DNA from: Mytilus edulis
Taxonomy: Eukaryota; Mollusca; Bivalvia; Mytilida; Mytilidae
Direction of reading: 5' to 3'
DNA length: 64,000 nucleotides
Assembly: GCF_963676685.1 (NCBI RefSeq)
Contig: NC_092352.1
Location: forward strand, 24,447,117 to 24,511,116
The notes under the pieces are model-generated. The model was given only the letters and a program-made list of their open reading frames with translations, did not search any database and was not told the origin of the DNA. A program made the position numbers and the translations under genes. Positions 14,237 to 26,700 of the stretch are shown one piece after another (positions within the stretch are counted from its first letter, which is position 1; every line of letters begins with the position of its first letter).

Positions 14237-14440
14237 CACAATTGATGTCACAGACTGTATAGGGGGCCTTTAATAGAGCATGGGGGTATCCATACTGGAT
14301 CTAAGTAGGAATAAAAACTTCACATAGGGTCCAGTTGATGTCGGAACAGTATAGACTGTTTAGGGGGCTTTTAATAGAGCACAGGGGTATCTTTACAGGA
14401 TTTAAGTAGGAATGAAAAGCTCACATAGGGTCCAGTTGAA
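14237..14440 (+). repeat. 101-bp tandem duplication
   Basis: Two adjacent imperfect units each contain AGGGGGC..TTTAATAGAGCA and CACATAGGGTCCAGTTGA. The anchors recur at 14261/14362 and 14321/14422, giving a 101-bp period. It is non-coding. Confidence 0.85.
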
Positions 14441-15842
14441 AGATATTTTTATCCTTCTGTGGATTCATCATTATTAGTTAGATACCAATATTCGTGGGTC
14501 TTGTTGGTTCAGGTTAACCATGAATTTAAATGTTCAAGAATTACAAGTTTTTGATAGGCTTTGTGTGCAGTGAAAGATAGAAATTTGAAATCTGATATCC
14601 AAGAAAACACAAGTTTATAAACAGTTAAAAGCTTTAGTTTAAGCTGTTATAAGTGCAACTAAAAAAGCACGCCATTTAAGCAAAACCATACAAAATGCAA
14701 AATTCTGATAAGGCATCACTTCTGATATTAAACAGAATTTATCTGAGGAATTTGTGTATAAGGGAGACTATATGCTCAAGCCCAGATGGTGTCACTGTAC
14801 CTATTGACATATGGGTCCTCCAATATGGGTACTCAGTCGTATCATAGGTCCATTTAGTCAAATCAGTGGGTCTCAATAGGAGGGTAACAGGGTGTTAAAA
14901 CCCTAATCAACCGTAAGAATACTGCATTAATCATTTGTTCATGAATTTGTCAACTCTAATGTTTGTAGCAGGTTTGTGTGGGACATGATCTTGTTCATCT
15001 GCCTTATCGATCAACCAAACTTTCTACATGTTTTTTTAGTTTCACATTTTATGGCGGTTTTGTTACAATATTTTGACAAAATCAAAAGGCAAATTTTGTT
15101 TTTGGTAAAATGATATACTGACAAGATCTGACTTCTGTCAAATTTCTTCGATAAAAGTATCGACATCTTTAAACTTTAAAATTTTGATGGGGGAAACAAA
15201 AGGAGAAAGTTAACTTTCCCATGGGTAAATTATTATCAAGATTTACATATTTAAATTATCTAAAATCATTAGCTTTAACATTTGCTTCCCAACTATTCGG
15301 TTATATTTAAATGAACAGGGTCAACAAAAATTTGGAATATTTTCCAGTGCATTAAGATTGGTAATAAACAAAATTGACATCTCAGAATTTACAGAGAAAC
15401 TTTAATGTCAACAATGCATTGAATAGAAATCTTGATAAGAAATTTATTTACTCCTTTGAACGTAAATATAGTGAGTAAATAAATACACACAAAATTTAAT
15501 TTGTTTTCTGAATTGAAATAACTCATAATAATTTGAAATTTATTAATTTTGTTGTATAAATTTGTTTTACAATTGATATGACGATATATTAGCAATTTAA
15601 ATTCTTACTGTTACTTTGACAGAATCAATTATCAAATTAGAAATAATGATATTTTATTAAATTGTTAAGAAAAAAATAGCCAAGTTTATGACCATGTTTG
15701 TCATATCAAAGGTGATATAAGTGATAGATCTCTCTTTAAGATGTACTGAATCAACTGTTTAGCTTGTTTATTAATGTATATGATCACAAAACCATAGCCA
15801 ATTTTCTTCTATTATAATTTTTTAATTTTAATTTTTTTTTAA
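14441..15842. other. AT-rich sequence without a supported gene
   Basis: There is no coding signal above background and no obvious repeat. The frame at 15389..15595 is AT-biased and has no recognisable content. Confidence 0.5.
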
Positions 15843-15890
15843 ATATTGGCAGTACTCTTGTGACCATATCCCTGACCATTTTATAATTAT

Positions 15891-16544
15891 TATGCCCCAC
15901 CTACAATAGTAGAGGGGCATTATGTTTTCTGGTCTTTGCCTACGTTCGTCTGTGCGTCCGTCTGTGCGTCCGTCTGTGTGTCCGTCTGTGCGTCCGTCCG
16001 TCCGTTCAGGTTAAAGTTTTTGGTCAAGGTAGTTTTTGATGAAGCTGAAGTCCAATCAACTTGAAACTTAGTACACTTGTTGCTTATGATATGATCTTTC
16101 TAATTTTAAAGCCAAATTAGACTTTTGACCCCAATTTCACGGTCCACTGAACATAGAAAATGAAAGTGGGAGTTTCAGGTTAAAGTTTTTGGTCGAGGTA
16201 GTTTTTTATGAAGCTGAAGTCCTATCAACTTGAATCTTAGTACACTTGTTGCTTATGATATGATCTTTTTAATTTTAAAGCCAAATTAGTCTTTTGACCC
16301 CAAACAGACGGCCCACTGAACATAATAAATGAAAGTGGGAGTTTCAGGTTAAAGTTTTTGGTCAATGTAGTTTTTGATTAAGTTGAAGTCCAATCAACTT
16401 GAAACTTAGTACACATGTTCCATATGATATGATCTTTATAATTTTAATGCCAAATTAGATTTTTTACCCAATTTCACGGGCCATTGAATATGAAAAATGA
16501 TAGTGCGAGTGGGGCATCTGTGTACTTTGGACACATTCTTGGTT
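15891..16544 (+). mobile_element. Interspersed element with three 169-bp internal tandem units (TATGCCCCACC family)
   Basis: The left end, ATGCCCC..CTACAATAGTAG..GGGGCAT, forms a perfect-stem hairpin. It is followed by a GTGCGTCCGTCT minisatellite (about 15950..16004). The body has three units beginning TTCAGGTTAAAGTTTTTGGT at 16005, 16174 and 16343, each 169 bp. It ends GAGTGGGGCATCTGTGTAC..ACACATTCTTGG. It is non-coding and of a type I recognise as abundant in mussel genomes. A direct repeat of about 50 bp flanks it (TATTGGCAGTACT at 15844 and 16575). Confidence 0.8.
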
Positions 16545-16710
16545 TTTTTTAATTTTTATAAAAAAATAAATTCCTATTGGCAGTACTGTTGTGACATATT
16601 ACCGACCATTTTATAATTTTTATGCTGTTGAAACTAATTAATCTGAAAATAAGAGTAAAGATAGATGATCCAAAGTTGGAAATGGTGAACTTGCCAGGAG
16701 TGAAATTTAT

Positions 16711-16923
16711 TTAGGGCTATTTCAGAAAAAAAGGTAGGGGGAGTTGGGGGGTTGGAAGGCAGTTTTTGTCAGCACCCGCCACCCAGACAATTGTAAATAA
16801 GAATTATAGTGCATTATAGTGTGAAAAGTTGCTCTGATGCCCATCACTGATGTATTATTAATATAATGTGCCTTCCAACCCCCCCACCCCAACCCCCATT
16901 CATTTTTTTCTGGAATAGCCTTA
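16711..16923. mobile_element. Small inverted-repeat element, PIF/Harbinger-like candidate
   Basis: The left end TTAGGGCTATTTCAGAAAAA and the right end TTTTTCTGGAATAGCCTTAA are inverted repeats. Pairing continues inwards (GTTGGGGGGTTGGAAGGCA with TGCCTTCCAACCCCCC). TTA lies at both edges, which would fit the 3-bp TWA target site and G-rich termini of PIF/Harbinger MITEs. A minus-strand frame through it (16722..16928) is a by-product of the repeat and not a gene. Confidence 0.6.
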
Positions 16924-17026
16924 ATCATTTGATATCCTATTTTCGATGCATTGGAAAAAAGTTTTACATTTTGGGTTTGAAATATATTAAATTTTGAAAC
17001 ATGTAAATTTTGATTGATCTACACAT

Positions 17027-17112
17027 GTAAATACATGTACTTGACCATAAACAGGCCAAGGGCATATTTGTAAATACATGTACTTGACCATAAACAGGCC
17101 AAGGGCATAGTT
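17027..17112 (+). repeat. 43-bp perfect tandem duplication
   Basis: The unit GTAAATACATGTACTTGACC ... GGGCATA occurs twice with a 43-bp period (GTAAATACATG at 17027 and 17070). Near identity suggests a recent duplication. Confidence 0.9.
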
Positions 17113-19130
17113 CTCATGACCGACTTTTGTGTAAAGAAGTTTTAAAAGAACTGCTTTTAATCACTTTAAGGAAGTCTTACCAAAATGACTGATAAAATCT
17201 TGTTTATAATTTAAAAAGAAAATACTTATATTTTGAAAATAAGTAATCTTACAAGATAAGGGCTTTGTATAGGGGTCACAAAAGACAGAAGGAAACTGCT
17301 TCTTCAGATAAATCTCCTCTTCACTTTTGCTTTATTGCACAATGATCATATTATAATATTATGACATCTGAAGAGTACTTATTGTTTTAACCAATAATAA
17401 TTTACCTTAGATTATTTCCTTCCACATTTGAGCAATTATTTCTTGTTATTGTTTGTATATACTTGGACTTTGATGCTAAGTTAAATGTAATGTTTCTTTT
17501 ATTCGTGGAAAGAAAACAAAATGTTTTTTCTGTTTTTTATTTGACAATTGTTTAACTTCAAAAGTGTGTAGGCTAACAGGAAGGTTTTAATTTCTGAGGG
17601 ACTTCAAAAAAAGTACTTCTACTCTTTATAATTTATCTCCCGTACTAATTGACCAGGGTATTAATTCAATAAGTATCTATTACAATTATAAAATCATGTA
17701 ATTTTACACTGAGAAAGTTTACAGAACAAAAGATGACAAAGTTTGGGTGGATGTTAGTAAAACTAGTAATGAACTTTTCCCAGTATCTGATACTGATTCT
17801 TAGTATTGTTTTCCCTGATATTATTAGCTTATCAGTAAAACATCAAAAATACAGGTGTACTTTTTATAAAAAATTTGACAGGTCTAAATAAAGAAAAAAG
17901 ACCTCTGTGGTTTATACAGGAGGAAAACCTGATAAGAAAAATTTGTAAATCTCTTATTTTACAGGTCACTTAATCACAATTACTAAGTGGGAAATAGTTG
18001 AAGCTGACAAAATGTTTGAATGGTTGTTAACTTTTTGAAAACATGTTTATCTTGATTTATATCCCATCATGAAAATGTTGCGGCTCATTGGCTGAGATTT
18101 GGGATTCTCATTCTTCAGTCTATTGTTGTAACAACTATTTGTGTTTTCTATTCCACAGTCCCTTTAACGATATGGGCAGTGTTCAATACGTTGTAACCAT
18201 ATCTTCATCTTATGATTTAACTTATTTGATGAACTCTAGTGATATTAAAAGTCTGGTTACGTACGGTACAGTCAACTTTTGATTTTTAAGTTCATACTTT
18301 ACGGTGCTGGTCACTTTTAGTATTGCCTAGTATGTGTCATATACATCAAGTTAAATCACGTCTGGGAAAAACAATATAGTTAATATGTATTAATATCGCA
18401 CATTTTCATCTAGTGATTATGGAAAAAACAGATGAGGATGAAGTTACAATCGTAGCGTAATCCAACCTCCAATTTCTTTTAGAATGAAAATCAGCTAAAT
18501 GTACTAGATTTTATCAGGACTATAAGTCTGATGGTCACCTTTGATTTAAATATTTTCAAGTACTTTCCAATAAATGTCAAGTAATTTCTTGCATTATGTC
18601 CAAAAAGTTGTGAAATCAAATCTGAGGTTATATTTTAATCAATTGATTTGTAATCTATAAAGTACTCTTGGCCCATTGATGCAAATCACAATACATGTTT
18701 AATCGTAATCAAATCTTGCATAACACGGAAAGAAAAAGTAACGGGGTGGTAAATAATACAAGTCTTAGTCAACACCTGGTTTGGTAATGAGATGTTAGTT
18801 TTATTAAATTTCCTAGCATAAAACAATAACAGAAGAAAAAAAAAACGATTTTATAGTATTGATACTCATTCACCAAGTCCTGAAACTGGGTCGAAGATTT
18901 TTGGTTATGAAAGTAGTTATAGACAATTTTTTCAAGGCCTAATATCTGTCAAGCCTTTAAAATAATCTATTAACATTTTTTTATGAAAATATCATCAGTA
19001 GTTTATCAACTTTGTGAAGGTTCCAATGTCCATGATAAAGGAAATTTAAATCAGATTTGTCCAATATTTGAAAAGAATTTAAAAAATAACCATGCAAATT
19101 TATAGTTTACATTTTTGTTTAGGGGTTTAA
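17113..19130. other. AT-rich sequence without a supported gene
   Basis: No coding or repeat signal stands out. The 64-codon plus-strand frame at 18088..18282 has no recognisable domain. Confidence 0.5.
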
Positions 19131-19229
19131 GTTTCTCGCTGCATTGAAGACCCATTGGTGGCCTTCGGCTGTTGTCTGCTCTGTGGTCGGGTTGTTGACA
19201 TGTTCCCCATTTCCATTCTCAATTGTACT
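19131..19229 (+). repeat. SINE-like repeat fragment (family I, copy 1)
   Basis: GCATTGAAGACCCATTGGTG ... TTCGGCTGTTGTCTGCTCT ... GGGTTGTTGACATGTTCCC matches, in inverted orientation, the segment at 47530..47640 (CAACAACCCAATCAAAGAGC, CGGCCGAAGG, GGGTCTTCAATGCAG). I recognise this block as very common in mussel DNA. Confidence 0.7.
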
Positions 19230-21867
19230 TTCATATTTTAAGTAATATTAGTAATTGTTGATATATAATTATATTTTAATTTATATTTCAGGTTGCTAAT
19301 TGAGAAAAGATGATGTACAGAATGCTCCATTGAAGTTGAAGATGCATGGTTGCTTTACTGGAATTCTCTGGCAGAACAAAAATATTGGGCCTAACCAAAA
19401 CTACATAGTTATTACTTTAGTAAATGTATTAAGGTAGAACTCCTTTTTTTGGAGAAATTAATCCCAGACTTCCAATCATTACCTAAGATTAAAGGAAAGT
19501 TTATGTGTTAAATTTTAAAGAGAAATTCTAAAAAGATCTGCATCTGCCTATTTTTTTCCTCAGAAAAACTCTTTGAATGATCACCATGGGAACAAATAGC
19601 AATAAACTGCTGCAGTTCTGACTTATTTGCACTTTCAAAAATACATACACCTTCCTCTTTTAATGGGATCAGGTCAGCCCAATATTTAATCATATACTCA
19701 ATAGAATTTTAGTGTAATTCACACTTTACCAAGTGAAGCAGAAACATCAGATGCTGGTATTGTGCCAGTAAATAGTAAGTAAAAAAATTTCAATCATTTA
19801 ATCTAACTACTTACATAAATATCATTACTGAGTCATTGTAGCATTACCTTATATGGATAATCATGTGAAATACAATTAATGAATGATTAAGTCTTTAAAA
19901 TTGTATAACTTTATAAAAAAAAACAGCAGAAAGAGTATTGTGTCTGGTAGGGCAAATGACATTAAATTGACTTCTTTGGTGCATTACGCTATAATATGAA
20001 TGGGATTGCAAAATAGGTGAGCATGCAATGAGAATTAATGATTGTTTCTCAAACATGTAGTTTTATAATCAAAACATGCTCTTTCCATTAGGTTTGTGTA
20101 GGCATAGGTACAGTTTGTTTTACCTAGAAGTTATTTACCTTTGCCAAAAAAAAACCTGAGATAATAGTTTGTAGTTTGGAAAAGAACTGATAAAGAGACA
20201 CGAACCTTGGTCAAGAATCAGCCATATCCTAGGTAGAAGTGTTTTGAAGATGCAGAATTCATTAAGGGTTTACCACATATGGCCTTGCTGGGGAATATTT
20301 ATTTTTAAAGTATTTCATACTTATGGTTATTGTTTTCATAAAGTACAAACGTCTTCTGTAAATTTCAAGTTGGTAAAGATGATTTTTGACAAACACTAAA
20401 TAGATCAGGTTAAAGAGTGTATAGAATTTTTTCTTTTCATCTTTCAATCTTAATCTAACGATAATACGATTAATTGACCATGTAGTACGATTGCATGATT
20501 TCTTTTCAAGGTTGTTTTGTGAATGACAGAAAGTTTTAAATAATCAGTGACCTTATTAGTGCTATGACACTGCAGCTATTTCAGTGTATTGACTGCATAA
20601 TTGATTTTTATAGAATTGGTCAAAATGTGCAACTTTCTTTACATATTTCCCTACCAAAAATCGTTGGGTGGCATACACGTACGGTTGTCAGGGAAAACAT
20701 TTTTTGTTTCCATTTGTTGTTACCTGTTTAAACTTTTCTAGGTTAAATTGAAAATTTTATATCATATAAAACATTTATGATATATTATAATTAAGATGTA
20801 TATAAAAATTGGTTTCTAAACTCTTATTAAAAATTATGTACATGAATGCAAAATCTGTATACAATTTGCATGTAAAAATGCCATGTAGCTACTAGGTTGT
20901 CGACCTTGTAAATTTGTTTATATCATAAAAGTAAACAAATATAAACATGAAAGTGACAACAATGTAGTAACATGTCAAATAATATGCTTGGTCACCAGAG
21001 TTATCAATGGAGGAAAATAAAACAATGGGGGCCATTGACAATCCTTGTGTACTCCCGATTAAATCAAGGGTATTATTATATCAGCTTCAGGGCTCTATGA
21101 CCACAAAATTCATCACAAACCGTTATTTTATTTTATAATTATCAATATGTAAACATATAAAAAGTAAATTAAGTCCATAAATTATTACTTTTTTGTATGA
21201 CTTTAATTCATTCTACAATATGTTACATACTTAGTGGATATAAATTATTTCTCTTCACTAGGTCAATGGGGAATTAACATCAGATCATTACGATTAATTT
21301 AACATATATTTATTTAATAAGTTGACATTTTCATTTTATTATTATAGTTTCATCATGTAGAAAAGTTATATAAACAGTTACAAATAGTATAGGGGAAAAT
21401 CAGAAAAAAAAGTTAATATTTCAGACATAAGATAAATAGATTTATCACTTTAAAAGATACATTTAAAAAACGAAATAATTTTTTATAACAAGTGTAGAAT
21501 ATGTATTAGAAATGCTAGGTCATGTCTCATTTATTATGGTAAGACAACGGTTATGCCCTTAGCAAAGAGTGTCAAGTATTTGGCAAAATTTAAAGGTCAC
21601 TTTAACACCAGTTTACCAAGGGAAAGTCCACAAAATGTAATATATACGTAGTATTGCCTTAACTTAAAATTCATCATCATCAGTCATAAAATATCATTTG
21701 GATAGACATGAAAAATGAAGAAAGTTTTAACCTCAAATCAATCAATATCTCTAAGCTACAAGGGGGATTATTTTCACTAAAATAAAAAAAGCTTTATTTC
21801 TGAAAGGAATAATGATAGTTATAACTAAAACTAAGGCTTCTCTGATAAATCTCAAACAATTGAACGT
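19230..21867. other. AT-rich sequence without a supported gene
   Basis: No gene or repeat is supported. Short frames at 19508..19693 and 20262..20447 have no recognisable content. Confidence 0.5.
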
Positions 21868-22136
21868 TTTTTTGCTAAAGTTTGCATAGCAGACTTGTAA
21901 GCAAATTTCATAGGAGAAAAGTAGCAGTTTGCAGATATATTCTGTTTTCAATTGAAATTTATTTGCTCAAATTTGTGCTGAATACCTTTAGGAAATTTCG
22001 ATTGCGAAAAATAGCAATTTGCAAATGTATTCTGTTTCCAATTGAAAGTTATTTGCTGAAGTTTGCAAAGAAGACCTTCAGCAAATTTCGATTGAGTAAA
22101 GTAGCATTTCTGCAGATGTATTCTGTTTTCACAATT
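21868..22136 (+). repeat. 90-bp tandem repeat, three units
   Basis: Three units of about 90 bp share GC(A/T)AATTTC.AT, AGTAGCA.TT, GCA(G/A)ATGTATTCTGTTT and CAATTG. The GCAGATATATTCTG anchor recurs at 21931, 22021 and 22112. An 88-codon plus-strand frame (21882..22148) runs through the array and reads as a repeated peptide, but it follows from the tandem repeat and resembles no known protein. Confidence 0.8.
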
Positions 22137-23669
22137 GTCTTAAGATAGTCACAATGTATGTAGGCTGTACACCTGTATCCAAGATTGTTACCTTGATAAA
22201 AGTGTGATAACATGGACTTCCGATAGCGGTCAATGAGGTTAAATGTCGGTCCTTACAGATAGCTCCCTGCCTATGTCATTATCAAGGTAAATATATCTTT
22301 CCTGAAATAGAATCATATACGTAATGTTATTCTGTTTATTAATAGCATTAGGAAATGAAAAGTTATTAACAGTTTGGGACAGCAAATATATTGTATCAAA
22401 AGCACATGGTAGAAAATTAAATGGGTAATAAAATGTGCATAATTGTAATAACAGACCTCTAAAAACATTAAATTTGACCTATTTCAAATGTTTTTCGGTA
22501 AATATTATAAAATGAACTACATGCAGTTTAGTGGAGTTAATCACCGTAAAATAAGTTTGAAAACCTACCTGGAAACTGATACAATAAGTAGATAGTATAA
22601 GATGTTAACTTAATATCTATACCTATAAAATGTTCACTTAAAATGATAGAAAATTCGTAAAGTTTAGAAGTTTGTCATGAAAAACTGTTTGATATCTGAC
22701 CCCTATAATGGACCCGAGCACAACCTGTAACATATATTGCAGGTGATGGTTGGTTTCTGAGCCTCTAGAAATAGCCGTTAATGAGAGGGTAATTCTCACC
22801 TGTCAAGGTAAATCAATCTGTAAACTTTTACAGATGGGGTGCATTCAGCTTTAGATCAACCGCTTAAATTTAATTTTATAATTTCAAACATTTGTTATAA
22901 ATGTTTCTTTTACTGATCCAGATCTATAAATGCTTAGCTTAAGATTTAAATTTAAGTTTGAGTAAATGGATGAGTCTGAATAAAATGTCGTAATAAAAGC
23001 TTTAATTTGATAGCTTTATAGGGTGTTGAGAAAAGGAACAAAACTTGAACGAAAAGATCCATAATAAAAGGAGTGAAACAATAAATGTTATTTATTTCAG
23101 AGTTAGGAAGTATCCTTTTATTGCATAAAAGTGCAACATGAAAATATGAAAATAATACATTGTAAAGAAGAAATTTTATATTTTTATTGTAAACATTTAG
23201 AGTACAATTTTTACAAAAGAAGAATGATATTTGTTTTTAATAGTACATTTTATGAATGAATTAAATGAGTAAAAATAAACATGGGTAATCCTTTAAGGTT
23301 TTCATATCACTAACTGGCCTAGTAACCTTTAAATCTTAGAGTGCATGGTAGGCAGAAATGGTGTAAAATGGAGCAAATTGATATTAGTGATTACTCCCTT
23401 GGTAATTTAATAATTAAAAGACATGTACATGTTAATAATTAATATATGATTTACAGCACTTATCATGCCCAGCCATCTAAACATTTATACAAATTTTCTT
23501 ATCAAGTCTGTCATCTTTGCTTGCTCAATTTTTCACTAGGTAGTCATTTATCATTATGAGAGGGTTTGCTTTATTAAAACCCGGTAATTAAGATGGTTAA
23601 TTTTACAATAAAGTAGACATGCAAAATAGAAAGTATATTTGGATATGAAATTTAACACAAAATTCATAC
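22137..23669. other. AT-rich sequence without a supported gene
   Basis: Nothing identifiable was seen; background composition, no obvious repeat. Confidence 0.5.
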
Positions 23670-23771
23670 ATGACCCTTTGTCATATTGCTGACCTGGGTT
23701 GTGCTTACTGCAACACCGTGCACAAGCAGGAACCTTCTCTATATCCCATTTTGACATATGTATGATGACTT
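23670..23771 (-). CDS. Candidate Cys-rich internal exon, unrecognised
   Basis: On the minus strand, between an acceptor-like GCATTCAG and a donor-like GTATGAAT, one phase reads open for about 33 codons: VIIHMSKWDIEKVPACARCC, then SKHNPGQQYDKGS. Composition is balanced and locally GC-richer than the surroundings. The CARCC motif suggests a secreted or disulfide-rich protein, if it is real. No partner exons were found and the family is not recognised. It may equally be a relic or chance. Confidence 0.12.
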
Positions 23772-23781
23772 CTGAATGCAC

Positions 23782-26700
23782 AATGTGTTGTATATATCAT
23801 CAGATAAGAAATAACAATATGATAATTAGATTATATCTACTTGTCCAGGTATTATTTGTTGCCTATCGTTTTGCACCTGTAATGAAATAAAATCTTCCTA
23901 ATACACACCTTTTATGACATTTTAATTCTCATAATTTATCCCTGTTCAGATTGTATACTGATAAAGAATACTCTTTCATAAATTGGCCGTTCTAGAGTTA
24001 CTTTTAATTAATAGGTCTTCTTAGCTGTCCATACGATACGAGAATTATGAATGAAATATTTACTGCAGACTTGCACACGGGGTAGACTTGAATAGGATGC
24101 TCATTTTAGGTCATTTCACTGGTTAACTTGTCATATAATTTAAATATAGCCATGCCACATGCAGTCGTCGGCATTCTCCAAATAGAAATTTTAAAGCAAT
24201 CTTTCAAAGACAACACATTTTTTGATTAACTGTAAATACAGTGGACATTTGATGTTTTGGCTAAATTATTTTTTAACCTTGATTATGAATTATGAATATA
24301 AAAAACGAGTCAAAATAATTTACGGTAGATAGAAATTTTGGAAACTGAACACCAAACAAAACAAGTTGTATTTGTTATTTATTTTCAAAAGAAGAAATAA
24401 CACATGATTTAATAAAACAAATATTTATTATCATTTGCAGATCTGTTAAAAAGTGTATGCTACTCTTACACGGGTTCATAAAAGGGCAAGAAAATAAGAC
24501 TGGGTACCTCATAATTCATTTAAATTTGTGGGATCAGTTAGTTAAAGTAATTCTCTTCAAAAGTGTATCGACTTCTACTGTAGATTTTGTTATGTATAAG
24601 CATACTCGATATTTTTGTAGTTTTTTATGAAATCGGAAGTAAGATTGGTCTTGCTGATTCTTTGGTACATAAAATTTCCCATCCATTCACTTAGTACTTA
24701 GATGACTTAATTAGCATTGTAATCATACGATACAATTTAACATACAGTCCATGAAAAAAGTTCATATTACCCAAACCTGGTGTGTGGTAGGTACACCGAT
24801 ATAAAGTCTTTAAATTGAATGGGCATGATAGTACACTCGGAACCACATCATATTGTTGTTACAACATATAATACCTTTACTTCAAGGCATAAGGCTTAAT
24901 TTGGCATTTTTTGAAAATTTAAGAACATATTTGATTTCGTTTGATGTGATCAAACTAGAGCAAGTCGTGCAACCTTGTCATTAAATCCTGGACAAACTGG
25001 TGCAAAGCAAACTGACACAATATATTAAATCTCTTTTGAAATAGTTTTACAGGTATTGTTTTGCATTTTCTTAATTGCATGTGGAAATCTCATAATTGAA
25101 TTACTCAGAAATGGGGAAACTTGATAATATAAAAGTTAGCTTTCAACCACTGAAATTAATTTCAGTATGTAACACTATAGAAAGGTCCCATCGTCGGACC
25201 TTTTTACAATTTTAATGGTTATCAATTTAGTATTTTATTTTCATTAATATTTTTAACTTCTGTTAGGATCCCCTGTATGCTCTGTAGTTTAGTTTGCATG
25301 TTATATAAAACGAAGAAAAGTATAACTCATCATGACTTGAAGATATGGTCACCAATGTTTTTACCTCTATCCATAGACATATTACATTTGTCATTTGATG
25401 TTTGATTTTTAACACGATGGTACATGTAAACACAACAGTAAAGATGTCGACCACAAACTTTCAGGTGTTTATGTTAACCACAGTATGTTGTTGGTCTCAC
25501 GATTAAAAAACATTTACTTAGCCTTGAGCAATTCAAATTTTACATGACCCCAAAATATTCAAATGATCAAAGGTGTTGATACAATAACCTTTGCCTCATT
25601 AGTAAAATTTGGCATTGATATTGGAATTTGTCCCTGCAGATGAGGGCAAGAGGGATACTCTTGGCTATCACACAAAGTGGTGTCTTCTAAGGTCAATAAG
25701 AAAATTACTACAATAGCAGTCGAGTTTTTTGTAAAGCAGTATTTAAAAGAGACTAAATTTGTTTAATTGTGTGTAAAGGTAACTCAAGGGTATTCAGTAT
25801 CTCCCGTATTGTTCAAAGCTATTGTAGACGTCAGTGTAATGAAAGGTTGTGTTGCGGTGATCAAAACCCGTCCAGGATTATTTTTTTCAATTAGATGCCA
25901 TGCATTTTTTTGGTTTATCTATATTATGTGTAAAGAAATACAAGTGAAGTACATAACCATTGCTAATTGATGTGAAATAAAGTGTTAGGTCTGAAACAAT
26001 TATTTTAATACATAAGGGATAAAAGTTTGAAAATCAATTGTTTTAACTTTTTTTCTGTCATATGCAACATTTATGGTGAAACATTACGTCTCTCCATCAT
26101 GCTGTCAAGCTAGATATCGTGTGTTAATAGTTTTGGCGTATGCTTTCAATAGTTACGTACTTAGTTCATGTTCGATGTTCAAACTTTTTTGTAAAGTAGG
26201 TTTACAATGCAGACTGATGCTGTATTTCATGTTTATAAAATTACAAAATATACATTCGAAAACTTTCAAACAGAGGGTTGTTGTTCTTCAGTATACACTT
26301 AGACAAAACAAAACCTTATCTTTTAGATCCTTGGGCAGGTATGTATAATAAAACAGATAATAAATCTCGAAGTTTTATATTAACATATGCCCAAGATGAT
26401 CATGCATCCATCCAAAAATATATTTTCATTTGTCATGGAATGTTTTGGTTAAATCATGTTCATGAATCCAATCTGTAGATCTTGCAAGCATTATCTGTGT
26501 GATGAACATCTGATAGTATCTTTCTATTCACTTCCAGGTCGGGATTCGTTTACTGTCAAGTAGCAAAACCATGCCGAGATATTTCATATTGACGTCATCA
26601 TATTGACAGACGTGGTAAAGAGTTGTCAAAGGATTGATAAGCTCATTTGATTGTTCAAAATGTGGTTTCATTTAATTCTTCATAGCTATTAATATCCAAA

